DNA from: Aquarana catesbeiana
Taxonomy: Eukaryota > Chordata > Amphibia > Anura > Ranidae
Direction: 5' to 3'
Length of the DNA stretch: 64,000 bases
Assembly (NCBI RefSeq): GCF_042186555.1
Contig: NC_133333.1
Span: forward strand, 64,901,909 to 64,965,908
Part shown: piece by piece, positions 1 through 11,444 of the stretch
How the letters are laid out: the number at the start of each line of letters is the position of its first letter
Numbering within the stretch: position 1 is the stretch's first letter
Notes under the pieces: generated by a model
Told to the model about the DNA's origin: nothing
What the model saw: only the letters and a program-made list of their open reading frames with translations
Database searches by the model: none
Made by a program: the position numbers and the translations under genes

Positions 1-1128
1 TTACAGTGTTGTGGCAACACCAACCCTTAAGGCCCCAATTTCTGCAGAGTATATAGGGCAGGCCCCTACTTTCAAACATCCAACTTACAAACGACTCCTA
101 CTTGCAAACAGAAGGAGACAACAGGAAGTGAGATGAAATCTACCCCTAGGAAGGGAAATTCTCTCCTGTAAGAGTTAATATGGGAAAAACGTGTCTCCTA
201 TCCACTGATGCTTTATCACCAATCCTTGTTTCACTAAAAACCCCAAATTTTCAAAAAACATTTGTCATTGGGACAGAAAGTGAGGTGAAATCTTCTGAAG
301 AGGTGCACATACAGCAAAACAAATGTTACAGGGGTGATAACCCTTCCCTATGTTTTCCAAAAAGCTTAAAAATAGATTTTTTGGCTGGAGCTACACTTTA
401 AAAATGTACCAGTTCAAAATTACAAACAGATTCTATTTAACAACAAACCTACAGTCCTTGTCTTGTTTGCACTGCCTACCCATGCCATTTGTCTCACTGA
501 TTTTCATTACTATTATACAGGATTTATATAGGGCCAACAGTTTGCACAGTGCTTTACAACACGAGGGCAGACAGTACACTTACAATACAAATCCAAACAG
601 GAGGGATCAGAGGGCCCTGCTCGTTAGAGCTTACAATCTAGAAGGGAGGGTCACGTGGAAACATTCATATTTCATCCATATTGCCGGGACCCGACATTAT
701 ATTAAAGCCGCAAGCAGTTTTAAATTACTTTTATTCCTTTAAAAATGTCATTTTGTGCAGGGACTGTTCTAAGCACGGGAAACACACGCCACTTTACAGG
801 CATACTATAGACACCCCCCAGGTATGATATTTAAAGGAATATTTCACTTTCATTTTTTCACTTTAAGCATCATTAAAATCACTGCTCCAGAAAAAATGGT
901 AATTTTTAAAACTTTTTTTTGCATTGATACATGTCCCCTGGGGCAGGACCCAGGTTCCCAAACCCTTTTTAGGACAATAACTTGCATATTAGCCTTTAAA
1001 ATTAGCACTTTTGATTTCGAACGTTCGAGTCCCGTAGACTTTAATAGGGTTCTAAAGTTTGCCCGAACTTTCGGTCCGTTCGCAGGTTCTGGTGCGAACC
1101 GAACTGGGGGGTGTTCAGCTCATCCCTA
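1..1128 (+). mobile_element. 3' terminal part of an hAT transposon (copy 1)
   Basis: This stretch aligns by eye, block by block, with the last 1.1 kb of the complete hAT element at 37640-42855. Shared blocks include the start (1-60 versus about 41775-41830), the pyrimidine-rich blocks near 840-1000 and the final inverted terminus ending CATCCCTA at 1121-1128. The transposase gene would lie to the left, outside the window, so only the non-coding 3' subterminal region is present. It lies on the same strand as the second copy. The 8 bases following the end (CTTATGAG, 1129-1136) are the expected target-site duplication, but its partner is not in the window. Confidence 0.85.
507..672 (-). mobile_element. 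MIR/L2-tail-like SINE inserted in hAT copy 1
   Basis: Relative to the second hAT copy (around 42380-42410), copy 1 has about 165 extra bases between GATTTTCAT and CATCCATATTGCC. Read on the minus strand, the insert has the core seen in MIR/L2-type tails: GATTGTAAGCTC, GAGCAGGGCCCTCTGATCC, a CTGTCTGCC block, an AAAGCACTG block and a GGCCCTATATAAATCC end. A second copy of the same family is at 28612-28738. Family naming rests on resemblance only. Confidence 0.6.
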
Positions 1129-2444
1129 CTTATGAGTATAATAGTTTATTTCAATAAATTACTTTATAAGAATTTATTACACTATGTGAGAATTGTCATT
1201 TTGTGGGTCAATCCTCCTCCTTTGGAGTCTGGAACAGCATTCCACATAGGCAGAGAAGTATTCATTGAGAGACAGCTTGATCCTGCTGTCACTCTATTGA
1301 GGAGGGGAGACATTGCAGTCTGAAGTCCTGAGAAGCCATCCATGCTGACAGTGGAGGATTTCTTCTGAGACAGCTTGAGAGCGTTTGTCTTTTCATGAGA
1401 CAGAAAGGCTGTTTAGTCTGGTGAGTGCGGATCTGATTTTCATGGGGAAAGAGATCACTAGATTGTTGGGGCGATGCACAACAGGACATTTATCACAGTA
1501 GAGAGCGATGAAAGATTGAAGTGTTCATATCTGTTTATTGAACATTTTGTGTCACTATTGGATTCGCTGTATGCAAGCACAAGACACAGTGGTGATTTTA
1601 TCTTTACTAAAGTTTTCATTGACACTAGGCTATTAGGCTCACTTTAAATGTTTTTCATTGTGAGGTATATCACACTAAACTGTACTATATGAGGTATTAT
1701 ATACTTAATTTATTTTATAAAGTTCCTGTCTCAATTTTTTTTACATGTTAGGTTTAATCTCATACTTAAAATAGATGAAACAAAAAAAGCAGGATAAGGG
1801 GAAGTTATGAGCCAGGAAAGCTAGCAGCAACCACCCTTGAGAGATCCAGTGAGGGTTCAGAGGTGGTGGCCAATGGTAGGTAGCTCAGAAAAGGACCTGC
1901 AACAATCAGAGGTGATACACATTAAACTTGTATTTGCACAGAGAATAGGCAGATCCAGTTGTGGTGACCCACCAGCAGAAGCAGGGGGACTGTTGTTTTT
2001 TGGAATTGGATATGTTGCCAAGATTAAGGAACAGTTCCCCAGAAGGCTGCAGGTAATGATCCCATCAACTCAGCTCTTACCTGGACCTTTGCAGTAGCAG
2101 GGAGCTGAATGCAGGTGGGGGAAAACCTATAACCCTTGTGGAGGTGCTAGGTCATCAGGCTGTAGGTAGGTACTTAGTTTTTCTTTATGCATACTTATGC
2201 ATGAAATAGTAAGTCAGTTTATTATCCCCAAAAAGTACTTAATAGGAACTCAAGGAGAAAGCTCAAAAATTAAACATTATTTGACCATTTGCTTAGCTAT
2301 TGGGTAACTCTAACTCATGCTATTAATATGGCCTAAGGGTTAAAAAAATCACGATTATGTGCTTATGTTTGAAAGAATGAAATGGCCAGATATGTGAAGA
2401 ATTTATGGAGTACCAATCGCTGTATCATGTGTTTTTCATCTTAC
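1129..2444. other. Intronic or intergenic sequence, no supported gene
   Basis: No exon of the neighbouring TRPM gene is visible here. The next TRPM exon, encoding the end of the filter and S6, should contain an asparagine-tryptophan-leucine block followed by S6, and I find no such coding sequence on the minus strand. A short open minus frame near 1190-1405 has a reasonable acceptor but no recognisable family. The region is probably the intron following the 2445-2619 exon, with the hAT copy at 1-1128 inserted in it. Confidence 0.5.
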
Positions 2445-2619
2445 CATCCATCTTGTCCAGTTCAATTTGACCAAAGATCTGCAGGTAGGGCCGATAGAAG
2501 ACACGACGGAAAATCCAGGCCAAACGCATATCATTGGGGTGAAGAAGACCCTCTGTGGCAACTCCGTAAGCAATCAGCCAAACTCCCAAAAAGAAAAGGA
2601 AAAAGAATACATCCTTCAT
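2445..2619 (-). CDS. trpm4: TRPM4/TRPM5-type cation channel, exon for S5 and pore helix
   Basis: TRPM4 and TRPM5 are calcium-activated, monovalent-cation-selective channels of the plasma membrane. The exon reads on the minus strand. It is preceded by a polypyrimidine tract and CGCAG (acceptor AG at 2621-2620) and followed by GTAAG (2444-2440). It is 175 bases, phase 0 at entry, one base over at exit. The translation begins MKDVFFFLFFLGVW (S5), continues AYGVATEGLLHPND, then RRVFYRPYLQIFGQI (pore helix and start of the filter), and ends ELDKMD. GVATEGLL is typical of TRPM4, while the HPND..L.WIFRR block recalls TRPM5. I therefore trust the TRPM4/5 clade and put TRPM4 only as more likely. After FGQI the usual proline is glutamate, and the acidic cluster carries a lysine. 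No stop or frameshift is seen. It pairs in frame with the exon at 2847-2979 across a 227-base intron. Confidence 0.88.
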
Positions 2620-2751
2620 CTGCGGGTAGACGAAAACATAATAACCATTACAGCTAAACTCCATATCAACAGCTACATTTACACCTGAAATACATATACA
2701 ATAAATGTATTCATTTACAACCGGCTTTAATATAATTCACACATTCCTGTC

Positions 2752-2800
2752 CAGTGGGGGCTGGTGGTATTTTTTTTTTTTGGGGGGGGGGGGTGGCAAA
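2752..2800. repeat. Possible hAT-MITE terminus in the TRPM intron
   Basis: CAGTGGGGGCTGGTGG followed by T-rich and G-rich runs resembles, in reverse orientation, the segment ending AGCACCAGCCGCCACTG at 58151-58167 and 59280-59297. It sits inside the 227-base intron between the two TRPM exons. No opposite end or target duplication was identified. Confidence 0.35.
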
Positions 2801-2846
2801 CAATGACACATTGCAATGTCATGTTACTATGTTTTTACACACTTAC

Positions 2847-2979
2847 CATTTTTTGGACAATAATGATTTTGGGCCCCAGTTGTTTGTTCACAGCAAAAAT
2901 ATGAATGAGCCGGAGAGTGAAAACCATGAAATCAAAGCACAGGATGGTCCGCCCTGACTCATATGAAAATGGAAACATT
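2847..2979 (-). CDS. trpm4: TRPM4/TRPM5-type cation channel, exon for S4 and S4-S5 linker
   Basis: Minus-strand exon of 133 bases with acceptor TTTTACAG (AG at 2981-2980) and donor GTAAGT (2846-2841). The first base completes a split codon from the previous exon. The remaining 44 codons end on ATG, so the next exon at 2619 enters in phase 0 and recreates the Met-Met pair typical of this family. The translation contains GRTILCFDFMVFTLRLIHIF (S4 region) and then NKQLGPKIIIVQKM (S4-S5 linker). This is the expected order upstream of the S5 exon. The exon before this one should encode S3 and a W-N-K type motif. I could not find it anywhere to the right, where the sequence is almost entirely transposon-derived. 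Intact splice sites and an open frame argue for a functional gene, but an isolated duplicated fragment cannot be excluded. Confidence 0.88.
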
Positions 2980-3779
2980 CTGTAAAAGACACAAAAGATT
3001 ATTAAGAAGCTAATTATACAAGCTAATCTCTCCTAAAGTATGCAGGAATTAGGCTATAAAGCTAAATTAATCAGGAATATATTGGGCGTTACAGGAGAAA
3101 TATAAAGCAGGTCTGCGTTCACCAGCCACCTTACAGTAGGTTACAAAACTAATAAATGGAGATCTGGGACAATTTAATCACATAGCGATGAGGCAACCCC
3201 TGTATGCCTATTAACCCATTGATTTAAAATCTGAAAAGATGGACCTTACCAACCCTGAAAACACTACTTTACAAACATAGCGCTCTATTCCTCATGCAAC
3301 TCAATCCAGGATAAGGCAGACTTCATTTTTCTCTAAGTCAGCCCTTCCCAAAGTCTCTCGCTTACTAAATACCGACTCGACAAAAAAACCACAGTACAGA
3401 AAACCTTGAAATTCATTAAAACCCTTAAAATGAAACTAAAGCTGTATGGGCAAAATATAAGTACACTATAATAAACGTACTGTACATATAACACTGCTTG
3501 TTAATAGCATTACCAAAAGTTTTTTTTGTTTGTTTTTGAGTCCACCTGTAATATAACTTTATTACCATTATTTATTACCAAATACTGCCAGCAGTTGTTA
3601 TTTTTGCATTTCATGTAACATGCCAAACTGTTCAGCAAAAGGCAGTTGCAGGGTTGGGAGAAACCATTTTACACTGACTTACAACTGTACTTACAATAGT
3701 TAGCTTTTATTTATATGGCTTAAAACTTTTTTTTCTAAAGTTAAAAAAATGCTGTACCTGCTTAAAAAGCATTACCAAC
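2980..3779. other. AT-rich non-coding stretch upstream of the TRPM exons
   Basis: About 800 bases between the TRPM exon and the 5' end of LINE-B. I see no open frame with family resemblance, no terminal repeats and no further TRPM exon. It is likely intronic sequence. Confidence 0.5.
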
Positions 3780-3879
3780 GGGGCATGGCTTGACCTCGGT
3801 GGAAGTTGGCCGCTTAGCTTGTGAGCTCCAGCTAACAGAGGAATCAAGTTGATCACTATGGAGGGTCACAGATCAACTG

Positions 3880-4290
3880 CAAGCCGAGGTAGTTAGCCTC
3901 TTTAATAATCACTTGGATAGACCCCGCACTGCACCGATTGAGATGGAACGCATCCATCATGCCCTCCGACCATGAGGCAGGGTGTCTGACCCACCCACAG
4001 ATGTAGTCTGCTGCATAATAGGCTACCAACTAAAACTTCTCTCGTACACCTGTTCCAGGACCTATCCAACATCACGCTACAGCGTAGAAGGGAACTCCGT
4101 CCCCTACTAGAGGTCCTCCGCATGAATGGAATTTCATACAGGTGGAAGTTTCCCTTCTGCCCGTCAGCCTCCTTTTAGGGCCGCACAGCACTTCTCAAAG
4201 TGCCGGAAGATCTTCGTCACTTCCGTGACAAGCTGGATATCCTGATGACAGAGGTGCCTAAATTGTATACTGAATTCCGCCATCCCTCTG
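3880..4290 (+). pseudogene. LINE-B ORF1 remnant (L1 RNA-binding protein, C-terminal half)
   Basis: Fragments in shifting frames spell the RRM and C-terminal domain pattern of L1 ORF1p: IEMERIHHALRP, then a DVVC-type block, DLSNITLQRRRELRPLLEVL and a short aromatic block ending YRWKFPF. LINE-A ORF1 shows the matching sequence IDRVHRALGP and YHWGFPLSVTF. L1 ORF1p is a trimeric RNA chaperone that packages L1 RNA. The N-terminal coiled coil is missing because the leader at 3780-3890 runs straight into the RRM region. There are several frameshifts and stops, so this is a fossil. Confidence 0.65.
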
Positions 4291-5924
4291 CAAGGCCTAC
4301 ACAATCCAGGAACTAACTCATGGAAATCCAGGAACAGGATTACCGCAGGAAACGGTCACCTTCTGAGAATTGGTTCCCACCAATCAGCTTCAGGCCCTCA
4401 CCATGGCAACAGCCCCTTGAAAGCTCAGCAAACCCCAAGAGCTCGCCGGGACAGCAGAGACCCTAAAGCTCAGATAAGTTGCTTTTTCTTTTTTTCTTTT
4501 CTGTTTTCTGGCAACGTTCCACCCATTACATCCATTACTTTATTGCCTAGACTTCTGACCACCCGGTTCCAATGGTAATACACAGCCTCTACCATACATG
4601 TGGGTTTGCAACATCAAGACCTGGACTGCACCCTATCTACCATCCATTTGTGGACTCACTCAGGATCAAGTGGGATGTCTCTTGACTATTTCTGCAGCTG
4701 GAGTTTCCCACACCATCACCTAACTCACCGACTTATTCGGCCGATCAGCCAAACCCAACCTACAGGCATAGCCCACCCTGTTCCACATGCCTCCATCTGT
4801 ACATTCCTGGATACATTCTGCAGAAGAACCCAAGTCTTCACCACATGATTCCTCTCCCCCCCCATGCCAGACTTCTCTCCATTCCTCTCCCCCCGTTTTA
4901 GCTGGCATTTTATTTGACAGAGGTGGGAACAAATAGCCCCCCTTGGATTCTCTAGCTTTGAGGATGACGCGCGGGGTGCTAGTGCCTGGCTTGGGAAATT
5001 TGTTACAAGGTAACCAATAGCAACTCCCAACTTTCTCAGCTTTTGCTAATTATCTATGAAGCCACATAGCGACTGATCACCCAGAGTGTAATGCCTAAAT
5101 CTACACCCGTACTGTTCACCTCTTGACATATCTCCTATATATACCAGTTTCTCTCCACCCACTTTTGCTGGATGCGAGTCTTAACGGAGATTACCCTTGC
5201 TAGTCTTGCCCCTGCTAGTCATCCTCGGAGCTCCCAAGGGAAGATAACCACCAGGTACCATGTTCAATATAGGTGCCACTTCTACCAAACCTATTTACAG
5301 TATAAACTTTTCAAACGTATACCTTATGTACAGATAAATTTTCTTATTATATCAAACGTTCTAATGGCGATTAAGTACTGAACACTGCAGCTAGCAGAGG
5401 TTCTGCAACATAATATGGACCTCAACTCAAATTTTTTAAACAGCCTTTAGGCCCTTGGCGGTTTATATGAATAACTGCCAACTAATTTACAGGGAATCTT
5501 ACCCCACATTTTTTACTATTAACACATGTAGGAACGAATACCTTGTATATCATAAGGTTGGAAAAAATTATAAGTCTTACAAATCCCTATTGGATTGTTA
5601 CCTAAAATGTTGTCTAGATCCAAAAATGGTCATCAGGCTGCATATCACGAATCTTTAGTGCCCTAGGCTCCTGAGACACGTCACCTTTCTGACATGTTCC
5701 AGCAGATATCCTTGGAAGTGCCCTTTATGACTAGACACAATATATTCTCTCCAGTCACGGGCACGAATCTACATGAACCATGTCATTAAGTACGGAACAC
5801 ATACATATCAACTAACAATATCCAGGGAAACTACACACGTTACACGGTACAATGTCCCCTCATTCCAAAGGTTGTATACCCCACATACTACCCAGTAACC
5901 AAGTACAACAGCCTCTCTCGTAAA
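4291..5924 (+). other. LINE-B non-coding spacer (ORF1 to ORF2), left part
   Basis: Pyrimidine-leaning sequence with no supported gene. Its continuation is proposed at 14136-14800, on the other side of the AT-rich insertion, and leads into ORF2. Small open frames here show no family resemblance. Confidence 0.45.
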
Positions 5925-6450
5925 AAATTTGTTTAGTTTTGTTTCGATTCGTTGTTTCGTTAAATTTGTTGCATTCATTACATTCATTTTCGGAATTCGT
6001 TTAGTTTCATATTTGAATAAAATTCGCCCGCATTCGAAAAAATGTTACCACATTCGAAAAAAACTATCAAATTCGAAAAAAATCTACCGCATTCGGTAGA
6101 TTTTAACCGAATTTGAAAAACTATATATAACCATTTTGCGAAATTCGAAATTCGGATAGAATGAAATCGAATTCCAATAGAAAAGATTAGAACAGAAAAT
6201 ATAAACGAATAGCATAGAAAAACAATAGAACAGAATAGAAAAAAATATAATATATTCTATTCTAATCTTTTTTTATTCAAATTCATTCTGTGCCAAATTC
6301 CAATTTCGGAAGATGGATATATATATATATATCTCTAGATAGATGAATTTGATTTGAATTCTATACGAAATTCGAATTTCTTATAGAATGAATTCGAACA
6401 GAAAAGATTAGAATAGAAAAGAATAGACTAGAAAAACAATAGAACAGAAT

Positions 6451-6541
<91 letters not shown>

Positions 6542-6869
6542 CATACATATATACATACACACACACACACACAGATATATATATTATATTTTATTCTATT
6601 CTATTGTTTTTCTAGTCTACTCTTTTCTACTCTAATCTTTTTTATTCAAATTCATTTCATTTTATTTTATACGAAATTCAAATTTCGGAAGATGATTTAT
6701 AATATATATATTTTTTTTTTTTCTTTGCTGGTTCATTGTTTTTCTATGCTATTCTTTTCTATTTTATTCTAATCTTTTCTACTTGAATACAAATTCATTC
6801 TATACGAAATGCAAAATTTTTATATAGAAATAGACTGAGAATCGAATTCTAAAAAAACAATAGAACAGA

Positions 6870-6903
<34 letters not shown>

Positions 6904-7194
6904 CTTTCGAAATTGTAATCTGGTACAGAATGAATTCGAATAGAAAAGATTAGAATAGATTATATTTTTTTCTATTCTGTTCTATTGTTTTTCTGTTCTA
7001 GTCTTTTCTATTAGAATTTGATTTAATTCTATATAACCATTTTCCGAAATTCGAATTTCGTATAGAATGAATTCGCATTCAAATAGAAAAGATTAGAATA
7101 AAATAGAAAATAATAGAAAAGAATAGCATAGAAAAACAATAGACTAGCATAGAAAAAAATATATATATTTCCTATTGCTTTCTTATTTTATATT
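5925..7194. repeat. AT-rich repeat built from ATTCGAAT/AGAATAGAA motifs, left part
   Basis: About 1.3 kb made of recurrent short motifs on both strands: GAAATTCGAATTTC, AGAAAAGATTAGAATAGAA and their complements such as CTATTCTATTGTTTTTC. The alternating orientation would let the RNA or single-strand DNA fold into long imperfect hairpins. The repeat continues at 13962-14135 after the LINE-A insertion, with ATTCGGATTCGTTT-type blocks. There are several embedded TA microsatellites. No coding potential. Confidence 0.7.
6455..6535. repeat. (AT)n microsatellite
   Basis: About 80 bases of uninterrupted AT dinucleotide, followed by short ATAC and AC tracts to about 6572. It is embedded in the AT-rich repeat. 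A shorter TA tract is at 6870-6898. Confidence 0.97.
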
Positions 7195-7212
7195 CTGTTT
7201 TATTGTATTTTT
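7195..7212. repeat. Target-site duplication of LINE-A (right end of the element in its own orientation)
   Basis: CTGTTTTATTGTATTTTT, identical over 18 bases to 13944-13961. The two copies bracket LINE-A exactly, as expected of target-primed reverse transcription. The poly(A) side of the element (poly(T) on this strand) merges into this copy. Confidence 0.9.
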
Positions 7213-7228
7213 TTTTTCAAATATCAAG

Positions 7229-7234
7229 TTTATT
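7229..7234 (-). promoter_or_regulatory. LINE-A polyadenylation signal
   Basis: AATAAA on the minus strand, 17 to 24 bases ahead of the A-rich tail of LINE-A (poly(T) at about 7208-7217 on the plus strand). Confidence 0.75.
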
Positions 7235-7644
7235 CAACTCCAAACAGGGGCGGGGGCCCCGAAATACAAACATGAACAAAAAAGCACTTTGTTGCAGTTA
7301 TCATACAAGGGTCAAATAAGTACGAAATATTATACAGTACATACTTAAGCGTGGACCTTTAGTGTATGGGAATATTTCTGGCGTGGAACAGATTAACAAG
7401 AGACAATGTGCTATAATCTACGACATCGGGGTATCCCCCCACCAACTTTTTCCATTTTTCTGTAGGAGGTGGGAACCAAGTTCCCTAGACTGGAGATGGG
7501 GTGAGAAGAATGAGGAAGAGGGTTTAGAGGGGGAAAGAAAAGTAGGAAAGAAGTAGCGGGAAGTAGGAGGAGAAGGAGACATGGCGGTAGTTGAGCCAGT
7601 ATACCAACTCCAACGATGTGTATTCAAAGCATGTGGGAGAAAAG

Positions 7645-10600
7645 TTATGACCCGAGTAAACGCTGTCCTTCCTCAGAATAAATGAAAGCGTTCCAGATGT
7701 CCCAAGTCTTTTTATGGGCTTCTTGTTTATGTTGTGCAGTAAGGATCAGGTCTTCCATTTTCTTTATGTCCTCCACTCTCCGCAGCCACAATGAAAGGGC
7801 TGGCGGAGAGGGTTGTTTCCAACAAAGTGAGATGCATGTCTTCGCTGCGTTGAGCAAATGACGTGTAAGGGATTTCTTATATCTCTTGATGGGGATCAAA
7901 GAAAGGTGCAGGAGAAAACGCGGCCTCGTCAGGAATAATATATTCTGTGCATTTTTGTGTTATCCGTCTGACCTCACCCCAGAAGTCCTTCAACCTAGGG
8001 CATGACTAGAAAATGTGAATCAAGGTTCCCTCCTCCTCAGTACAGTGCCAGCACCGGCCTGAGGAAGAAGGAAAGCATTTCTGTAGCCTAGAGGGGGACA
8101 GGTACCAGCGGGTAAGGAGCTTGAAGTTTGTTTCTTGTATTTTGGTGCACAGCGAAGATTTGAGGGCAAGTGTAATTATACGTTGTCGCTGTGCCACTGA
8201 AAACGAGCAGTTCAGGTCTCTCTCCCATCTGGTCAGACAGGGCAGTGGGGGTTGTTCTTTTAGTGAGATTAACAGTGAGTATGTTTGAGATAGAATATGG
8301 GCTAGAGGGCCTTCTCCTGTACAGAGCTCCTCAAACGGTGTTTGTTGACGAGCGAATGCTTGTGCCTTTGGTAGGGAGTGAAGGAAGTGGTGTAGTTGGG
8401 CGGCTTTCCAGAAATGGAGATGGTAGACACCTGCTGAGTTAATTAAATCAGAGATGGATGGCCATTTTTCTCCAGTGATGAATTTGGCTGCGTGGTCACT
8501 ACCGAAGTCTCTAAGGGTGTTCTAGTCCATGGGATGTAATCCCAGAGCAAAGTTTGGGTGGCCAAGGATGGGAAATAGAGGCGAGTTTTTTGTTGTGAGG
8601 GAGGTCTGCATGGCTATTTGGTGGCTATGTCTCAGAGTAGTACCTTTTAAAGGGTGCGACCTCATTCTAGGTGGGAGGGCATCAAAACACCACAATGCAC
8701 TCTTTAAAGGTATCAGAGTTTGGGATTGTTCAATTTGGACCTAAAGTTTAAATGTTTTATTTCTCCTCCAATCTAGTATCTGCCCTAGATGAGAGGCAAG
8801 ATAATATTGTCGTATGTCAGGTAGTGCTAGTCCCCCTTCGCTTTTGGGGAGCGTCAGCTGTGAGCGTTTCAAACGGGGCTTTTTGTGTGCCCATACAAAT
8901 CTAGCGAAGAGGGATTGGACTTGCTTGAAGAATGAGGGTGGGATATGCACTGGTAACGCTTGGATCAGGTAAGTAAATTTGGGGAGTATGCACATTTTCA
9001 AAAGATTACATCTCCCAAACCAGGAGTGGAAACCTGCGTTCCATTTTTCTAATAAAATCCGGGTTTTTATCAACAAAGGTGGGAAGTTCAGGTCAAACGT
9101 ACGTGTCAAGTCAGAGGGGATCTTCGTACCTAGATACGTTAGGGCTATGTCCGACCACTTAAAGTTGAAACTAGATTGCAGGTCCCTCAGAGTCAGAGGG
9201 GGCACCGAAATGCCCATCACCTCTGACTTCGAGAAGTTTATCTTTAAATGAGAAATGGCTCCGTAGATTTTAAATGCTTGCATAAGGTTTGGCAGAGAGA
9301 TTCTAGGGTTGGTTAGGGAGAATAGTAGGTCATCAGCATACGCTGAAATTTTGCAGTGGGAATCCCCTATTCGAAGCCCTGATATGTCCGGGTTTGCTCT
9401 AATAGTACATAGGAATGGTTCTAGGGACAGGGCGAAAAGTAGGGGGGACAGGGGACAGCCTTGTCTTGTGCCATTAGCAATAGAAAAGGGGTCCGAAAGA
9501 ACACTGTTAACTTTTACTTGGGCTGAAGGGTTGGAATAGATATTGTGAATCCACTTCTGTATCCTGTCTCCTAGGCCAATATGACGGAGAACTGAGAACA
9601 TGTAGTTCCAGTTCACCCTGTCAAAAGCCATTTTGGCATCAGTGCTCACAAATACGCAGGGGGTCTTGCTATCGTTTGCTACGTGGATAAGATTGAGGAC
9701 CTTGATGGTGTTGTCCCTTACCGCTCTAGAGGGAATGAACCCGACCTGGTCGAGGTGTATTAGGTTTTGGAGATGTGCAAGTCTAGTGGCAATTATCTTA
9801 GAAAATAACTTTAGATCCACGTTTAAGAGGGAAATGGGTCTATAGCTTCCGCATGCGCCTGGGTCTTTCCCATCTTTATAGATCAAAGAAATATGGGCTT
9901 TTAGAGTTTCACTCGGGAACCTGGCTTCTGCTCCTAGGGCATTGAAAAAAGCTACCAAACGTGGGCCTAGAATGGGAAGAAAGGCTTTATAATATTGGGC
10001 AGTGTAACCATCTGGTCCTGGAGCCTTGCCTATTTTCATGGAGTTCACTGCTACCTGTAGTTCCTCTAAAGTTGTTGGTTCATCTAAAATCGTCTGGGTT
10101 TCAGCTGGGAGGGATGGAAGCTGTGAGTCTGAAATGTATTTATCTATACTTGCTTGGTCGGAAAGGGAGCTAGGGAGATTATATAAAATCGGAGTAAAAG
10201 TCTCCAAATCCCTTGGATATTTGCGTCGGGGTGGTGGCTTTTTGGCCATCAGGGCCAATTATCTGTGGGATATACGCAGCTGATTTGATTTCTTTCACCG
10301 ATCTGGCCAACAGTTTTCTGCACTTGTCTCCTGACTCGTAGGACAATTTGCGACAAAACTGAAGGGCCGCCTTTGCCTTGTAGTGTAATAGGTCTGTTAT
10401 TTGTGTGCGTAGCGTCATCAGCTTTCTCTCAAGGTCCCGAGCGGGTGTTTGTTTATGTTGTATTTCTACCGAGTCTAAAGCGGAAAGTAGTTTAGTGATT
10501 TGTTCATTTCTTTTTCTTTTAATGGTCGCCCCGTGCTTAATGAAGACCCCTCGAAGGACACACTTGTGAGCCTCCCACACAATTCCGGGGTCGCAGCCCT

Positions 10601-11444
10601 GTTGGTCGTTCTCTCGAAAGTAGAGATCAAGCTCTTTGGTTACATCCTCCAATACCTCAGGAATTTGTAGAAGGCTCTCGTTTAGACGCCAAAATAGGAA
10701 TCTGGGCGAGGGTCTGTCCGTGAGGATGTAAGTGAGGAAAATGGGAGCATGGTCTGACCAGGTAATCTGACCTATTGATGAGGAGCTCACAAGGTGTAAC
10801 TGGTCGTGGGGCATCAAGAAGAGATCGATCCTGGAATATACCTTGTGTGGGGAAGAGAAGAAAGAGTAATCTCTTTCCCCTGAGTGTTGAAGACGCCACA
10901 CATCAGTCAACTGAGCACTGTGTAGGGTCTGCGTTATACGTTTCCTGGCTGTAGGAGAGAAGGAGGAGCTACCAGAAGATGTGTCTATTGAAGGGGTCAG
11001 AGGGACATTAAGGTCTCCCCCCAGTAGCAATTGGCCTTGTTTGTATTCCGTCAGTTTGTCTATCGTGCGTTTAACGAATCTGTCCTGGTGTTCATTCGGG
11101 GCATATAATGTGGCTAGTGTGAACTGGATTCCACCAATCAAGCCCTTTACAAATACATATCGCCCCTCAGGGTCTGCTAACATCTCTTGAAATTCCCATG
11201 GTAGTCTGCTGGAAATTACTATGGAGACCCCCCTAGACTTAGAGCGGGAGTAAGTTGAGTGATATACTCGGGGGTAAGACCTATTCTGAAGTATAGGGGA
11301 TTTATCTGTTTTAAAGTGGGTCTCTTGGATGAAGGCAATGTCGGTACGTGATTTTTTAAGATCACAGAGTAACATACGTCTCTTCTCCGGGGTATTCAAG
11401 CCCCTGGCGTTGAGAGAGGTTACTTTAAGGGAATCTACCGCCAT
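7645..11444 (-). pseudogene. LINE-A ORF2: APE endonuclease, reverse transcriptase, C-terminal zinc knuckle
   Basis: ORF2 nicks target DNA and primes reverse transcription of L1 RNA. The endonuclease (11444 to about 10700) shows SLNARGLN, FIQETH, TLYAPN, GGDLN, SRIDLF and SDHAP, the APE-type catalytic set. The RT (10258-8741) shows KAPGPDGY, STDAKMAFDRVNW (first catalytic Asp), NGTRQGCPLSPLLF, and YADDLL (catalytic pair). The C-terminal part has CWHC followed by GTLIHIF, resembling the CCHC motif of Tx1/L1 proteins, and ends at 7645. A one-base shift lies at about 10180-10260, where DFYSDFI stops while the RT frame is already open. A TAG stop ends the RT frame at 8741, with recognisable protein continuing beyond it in the same frame. 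Further shifts lie near 8340, 8200 and 8000. It would not make a full protein now. Confidence 0.93.

Noticed and set aside
1190..1405. Minus-strand open frame after TAAACAG with about 70 codons, near the TRPM exons
   Set aside because: Not recognisable as any part of TRPM4/5, a second frame and the plus strand are open over the same stretch, and no splice donor or upstream partner was found.
6361..6570. Open frame of alternating Tyr and Ile
   Set aside because: Direct translation of the AT dinucleotide repeat. The same applies to 21828-22103 and 38209-38523.
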